The notes below the pieces were generated by a model that saw nothing but the letters and a program-made list of their open reading frames with translations, did no database searches and was not told the DNA's origin. The translations under genes were made by a program, and so were the position numbers. Of a stretch of DNA of 64,000 nt, positions 61,536-64,000 are shown in pieces; positions within the stretch are counted from its first letter, which is position 1, and every line of letters starts with the position of its first letter. The stretch is from Eonycteris spelaea (taxonomy: Eukaryota > Chordata > Mammalia > Chiroptera > Pteropodidae), in contig PUFA01000144.1 of assembly GCA_003508835.1 (NCBI GenBank), positions 2,666,001 to 2,730,000 on the forward strand, given 5' to 3'.

Positions 61536-61840
61536 TCCTGAGGACACCATGTAACATTAGGCACTGAGCAATGAGGGCCAAATTGTGATTAGTGGTATTA
61601 TGCTAGTAAGAATATCAGTTGGTGATTGAACAAGAAGGTTCAGTTAAGGTTAGGACAGAGAAGAGAGAGAGAGAAGCAGGTGAGAATTAAAAATGAAAGC
61701 AAGAGGAGGCTAGATTGAGCCCTGAGGGTCCAGGGGGGAAGGCATGGGTTCCAGGTCTGCTGGTTGCTCTCTCTCTCTCTCTTGGCACCCCAAACCCTCC
61801 CCTCCACCCTGGGAGATCCTGAAGCACCAGGGTTCTTTAC

Positions 61841-61988
61841 CTTCGAGTTCTAGTTTCTTCCTCTCCACCTCTTTCTTGTACTCCTCCAGCTCCTGGTCAG
61901 TGAGTTGGCTGAAGGGGTTGGGCACCGTCTCCTCTGACTCGTCTTTGGTGTCTGCGTCGCCCTTGGCCATCAGCTGGCTCTCTGTAGA
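61841..61988 (-). CDS. ADD2: ADD2 coding exon (tail region, [13 protein letters not shown] segment)
   Basis: This 148-base exon enters in phase 0 (TCT after the acceptor) and leaves in phase 1. The peptide starts [14 protein letters not shown] and continues through [20 protein letters not shown] to [14 protein letters not shown]. The [21 protein letters not shown] stretch is shared in form with the other adducins and is the conserved part of the tail. The region is acidic, then charged and probably helical or coiled-coil-like. The acceptor is ttaactttcag and the donor is gtaaag. Skipping this exon would shift the frame: the following exon would be read [13 protein letters not shown] and then stop. 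Confidence 0.93.
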
Positions 61989-63921
61989 CTGAAAGTTAAC
62001 CACAGCGTGTGTTGCTCTCTGATCGCCGGGGTTGGGGCCCAGGCCCAAGCTTCCTTTCAGAAGTGGTCTTGCTAGGGACAGCGTGGCATGCAGCTTCTTG
62101 GAAACGGCCCAGGGCCTCAGAGTAGGGCTGTTCCTTCCTCCCCATGGCTACCTCATCCCCAGACCCAGATTCTTTACAACAGCTTGGATGAATGCAGGGG
62201 GTCCACCCTCTGCCCCAGAAAGAAAATCAAAGGATGCTCCCAAGCAGAAGGAAGACACACCTTTATTGCAGTTCCTCCTGTGGGTGCTTGCAAGCCATCA
62301 CTATACAGATACAGTCAGCGGCCCAAAGTCAGTCAGCCAAAACCCAGCCAGCAAAGCATTGGCTCAGTCAGCATCATGCCAGCCGTTCCCCACCCTGCAC
62401 CTCCCACCCCCGCAAAGCAGCACACGCTACAGCACACAGCAGTAAAACAGACAGAGGCTTCGGCATTCTCAGTCCAATGTGTTAGGCCTGTTTTGCACAC
62501 AGTCATAAATTACAAGGGGACCAAGGTCCTGAACCTCAGGTCTTCAACCTGCCTAGACGGAAGGTCCCTGCAGGGGCATTGGCAAAAACACTGTTTCGCC
62601 ACCTCCATGGAGCCCTAGCTCTTGGGAGCTCACCAGCTGGGTAAACATGTGTAAGCTTCAGGAATTCTCTGACCCCTCTACCTCAAGACAGGGACTAAAA
62701 TTCAGACTTCATAGTCCTTTTTCCTAATCCAGCATCCTCATCTTGACCTTTGAGAATGCAGTGCTCTGGAGCTGAGGAGGAGCAAAGAAAGGGAAGCCCA
62801 GGAGGAGGTGAGCCCTGGGCAGCTGGCCCACACCACACATGCCTGGCCATCTTCCCCTGGCCCTGCAGACCTCCTGATGAGGGCTCACAGGCTCCTCCCA
62901 AAAGAGGGGCAGCACTGGGCCTATCTTAAGGAATCATAGGTTCAAAAGAGAGTCCAAGACCAGAATTCCAAGAAGAGGGACCCCAAGGAGAGCATTTGGT
63001 ACAAATGGCAGAGTTTTTAACAGTTTTGCTCATTGTCTTGAACTCTCACCTCCCCCCAGTATCACGGGGTATTTCTATTCTTGACCCTGTGGCACATTTG
63101 GGGTTCCTCATCTTGGCCGAGTTGAGATGAGATGGAGGTGAGTGCGATGACATAACCTTCACACTTTGCCGGCCAATGGGCCCCCACACGCTGAGGGCTG
63201 CGGCCTGATCTGAAATCATCGCATCATGTCAATTCGCTCAGCAGAGAAGATGGTTCCTGTATTTTCCCTCCTCTTGCTGCTAAGAAAAATGCCATGCCCA
63301 TTGCTAGTTTGTAGTGAGTGGCAGTGATTTCCAACACAAGCCAGAAGTCTGATCTTGACTCCTTTTGCTAAGCACTAGACAAACACTTCTATCTCAAGCA
63401 TAGAAACGACAACTTTATACTTTATAACTCTATGTGGGGGGTGGGGGGGCAACTACCTTCCCCGTCCCATTCTGTAGAAGCACTGGTCCTTATACACATG
63501 CCTCTCCTCGGAGAGCACACGAGCATCTTCCTACAGCTGGCTACAGGCTCATGATGCCATATCCGCACAGAGGCCAGAAATGCTCAGCAGGCAAGCCTGA
63601 GCAGCTGGGAGCTGCCAGCCACGTTCCCCGCTTTGCAGGCTTCTAAGAGATGGCAGAGCCGAGCTCCACGGGAGAAGCATGGAAGTCAGCCTCGCTCCCA
63701 GGGCAGGCTGGGCAGCTGCTGCCCACCCAGTGCCCACAGAGGGTGATTAGACACTGTCCCCTGGACCCCACAGCGTCCGTTTTGCAGCAAGAGCATCAGC
63801 ACCCAAGATCACAGAGGGAAGTGGGCATGAGGACTCAGGGGTCCTGCTGCCCAGCCCCGGGCACTGAAGACCCGGGAGGCGCACACGTTTCCCCTCCAGA
63901 CAGGGGCTGCCTCTGCTGTAC
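61989..63921 (-). other. ADD2: ADD2 intron, possibly retained as an alternative 3' end
   Basis: This is a 1933-base intron between the two upstream coding segments. The minus-strand boundaries are gtacag at the donor and ttaactttcag at the acceptor, and the pyrimidine tract before the acceptor is short. Reading straight through the donor stays open for 28 codons before a TGA. An AATAAA followed by GTGTGTC lies on the minus strand at 62262-62267. A G-rich run sits at 63435-63449. I saw no repeat family that I can name and no second coding exon. Confidence 0.8.
62262..62267 (-). promoter_or_regulatory. Candidate intronic poly(A) signal (AATAAA)
   Basis: On the minus strand the sequence reads CTGCAATAAAGGTGTGTC. 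It is an exact hexamer with a GU-rich element directly downstream, inside an ADD2 intron whose donor is weak. If used, it would end a transcript that retains this intron about 1.65 kb past the donor. It may equally be a chance match. Confidence 0.4.
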
Positions 63922-64000
63922 CGGGCTTCGGCTCTTCTCAGCGATGACGCTCGCCAGGAGCTGAGACTGGGGCCCTGCCGACTTCACATCTTGTCTGTTT
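63922..64000 (-). CDS. ADD2: ADD2 (beta-adducin) coding exon, partial at window edge
   Basis: Beta-adducin caps fast-growing actin ends and recruits spectrin to actin in the membrane skeleton of red cells and neurons, as a heterodimer with alpha- or gamma-adducin. On the minus strand this segment reads [18 protein letters not shown] and then IAEKSRSP, a neck/tail-region stretch I recognise from beta-adducin. The exon continues beyond position 64000. It ends after a complete CCG codon (phase 0), followed by the donor gtacag. That donor is a weak match to gtragt at +4 to +6, which may matter for the retained-intron reading described in the findings. Joined to 61841-61988 the frame continues as SRSP-STESQ, as expected for the family. 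Gamma- and alpha-adducin are less likely because the downstream tail matches beta. Confidence 0.93.

Larger units (their letters stand above)
60501..61840 (-). other. ADD2: ADD2 intron
   Basis: This 1340-base intron has donor gtaaag and acceptor gtattttcag on the minus strand. It contains plus-oriented L2-like sequence (about 60975-61400), a minus-oriented MIR-like piece (about 61430-61535) and a short CT run near 61770. No coding sequence was recognised in it. Confidence 0.85.

Noticed and set aside
62088..62618. 176-codon plus-strand frame as an antisense gene
   Set aside because: Sits in an ADD2 intron, has low-complexity composition and no recognisable domain. The AATAAA here fits the minus strand better.

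Overview
The window is placental-mammal nuclear DNA. It is mostly non-coding and dense in old LINE-1 (L1), L2, MIR, MaLR-type LTR and DNA-transposon fossils. Its one protein gene has short exons, GT-AG introns and a very long 3' UTR. I saw no primate Alu and no rodent B1 or B2 elements. Two short L1 3' ends look lineage-specific and suggest a laurasiatherian (bat, carnivore or ungulate type). That assignment is an inference only.

The recognisable gene is ADD2 (beta-adducin), on the minus strand at the right end. The window holds four coding segments. In transcript order they are 63922-64000 (cut by the window edge), 61841-61988, 60375-60500 and 56119-56426. All three splice junctions agree in phase (0, 1, 1). 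The last segment encodes the lysine-rich MARCKS-related tail and the stop codon. Below the stop a long 3' UTR probably runs to about 50.0 kb. This fits the known long brain-type 3' UTR of this gene, and several candidate poly(A) signals can be seen in it.

From 1 to about 49.9 kb is intergenic DNA downstream of ADD2. In human the next gene that way is TGFA, and no TGFA exon or CpG island is visible here. The stretch is a layered repeat landscape. Examples are a MaLR LTR inserted in an antisense L1 (12.1-13.8 kb), a three-level nest (18.0-21.8 kb), a Tigger-like DNA transposon (23.9-24.4 kb), an old L1 split by a hAT element (34.3-36.0 kb) and a near-complete MLT1-type LTR (40.7-41.1 kb). Between the repeats lie unannotated single-copy stretches.

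The signals most worth checking are three. First, a possible intron-retention and early poly(A) terminus that would give a short beta-adducin. Second, candidate distal ADD2 poly(A) sites near 50.0-50.3 kb. Third, four CTCF-like motifs in convergent arrangement across the intergenic region. No tRNA, rRNA, CRISPR array, bacterial-type operon or intact transposase was seen, and I found no clear evidence of a wholly new system.
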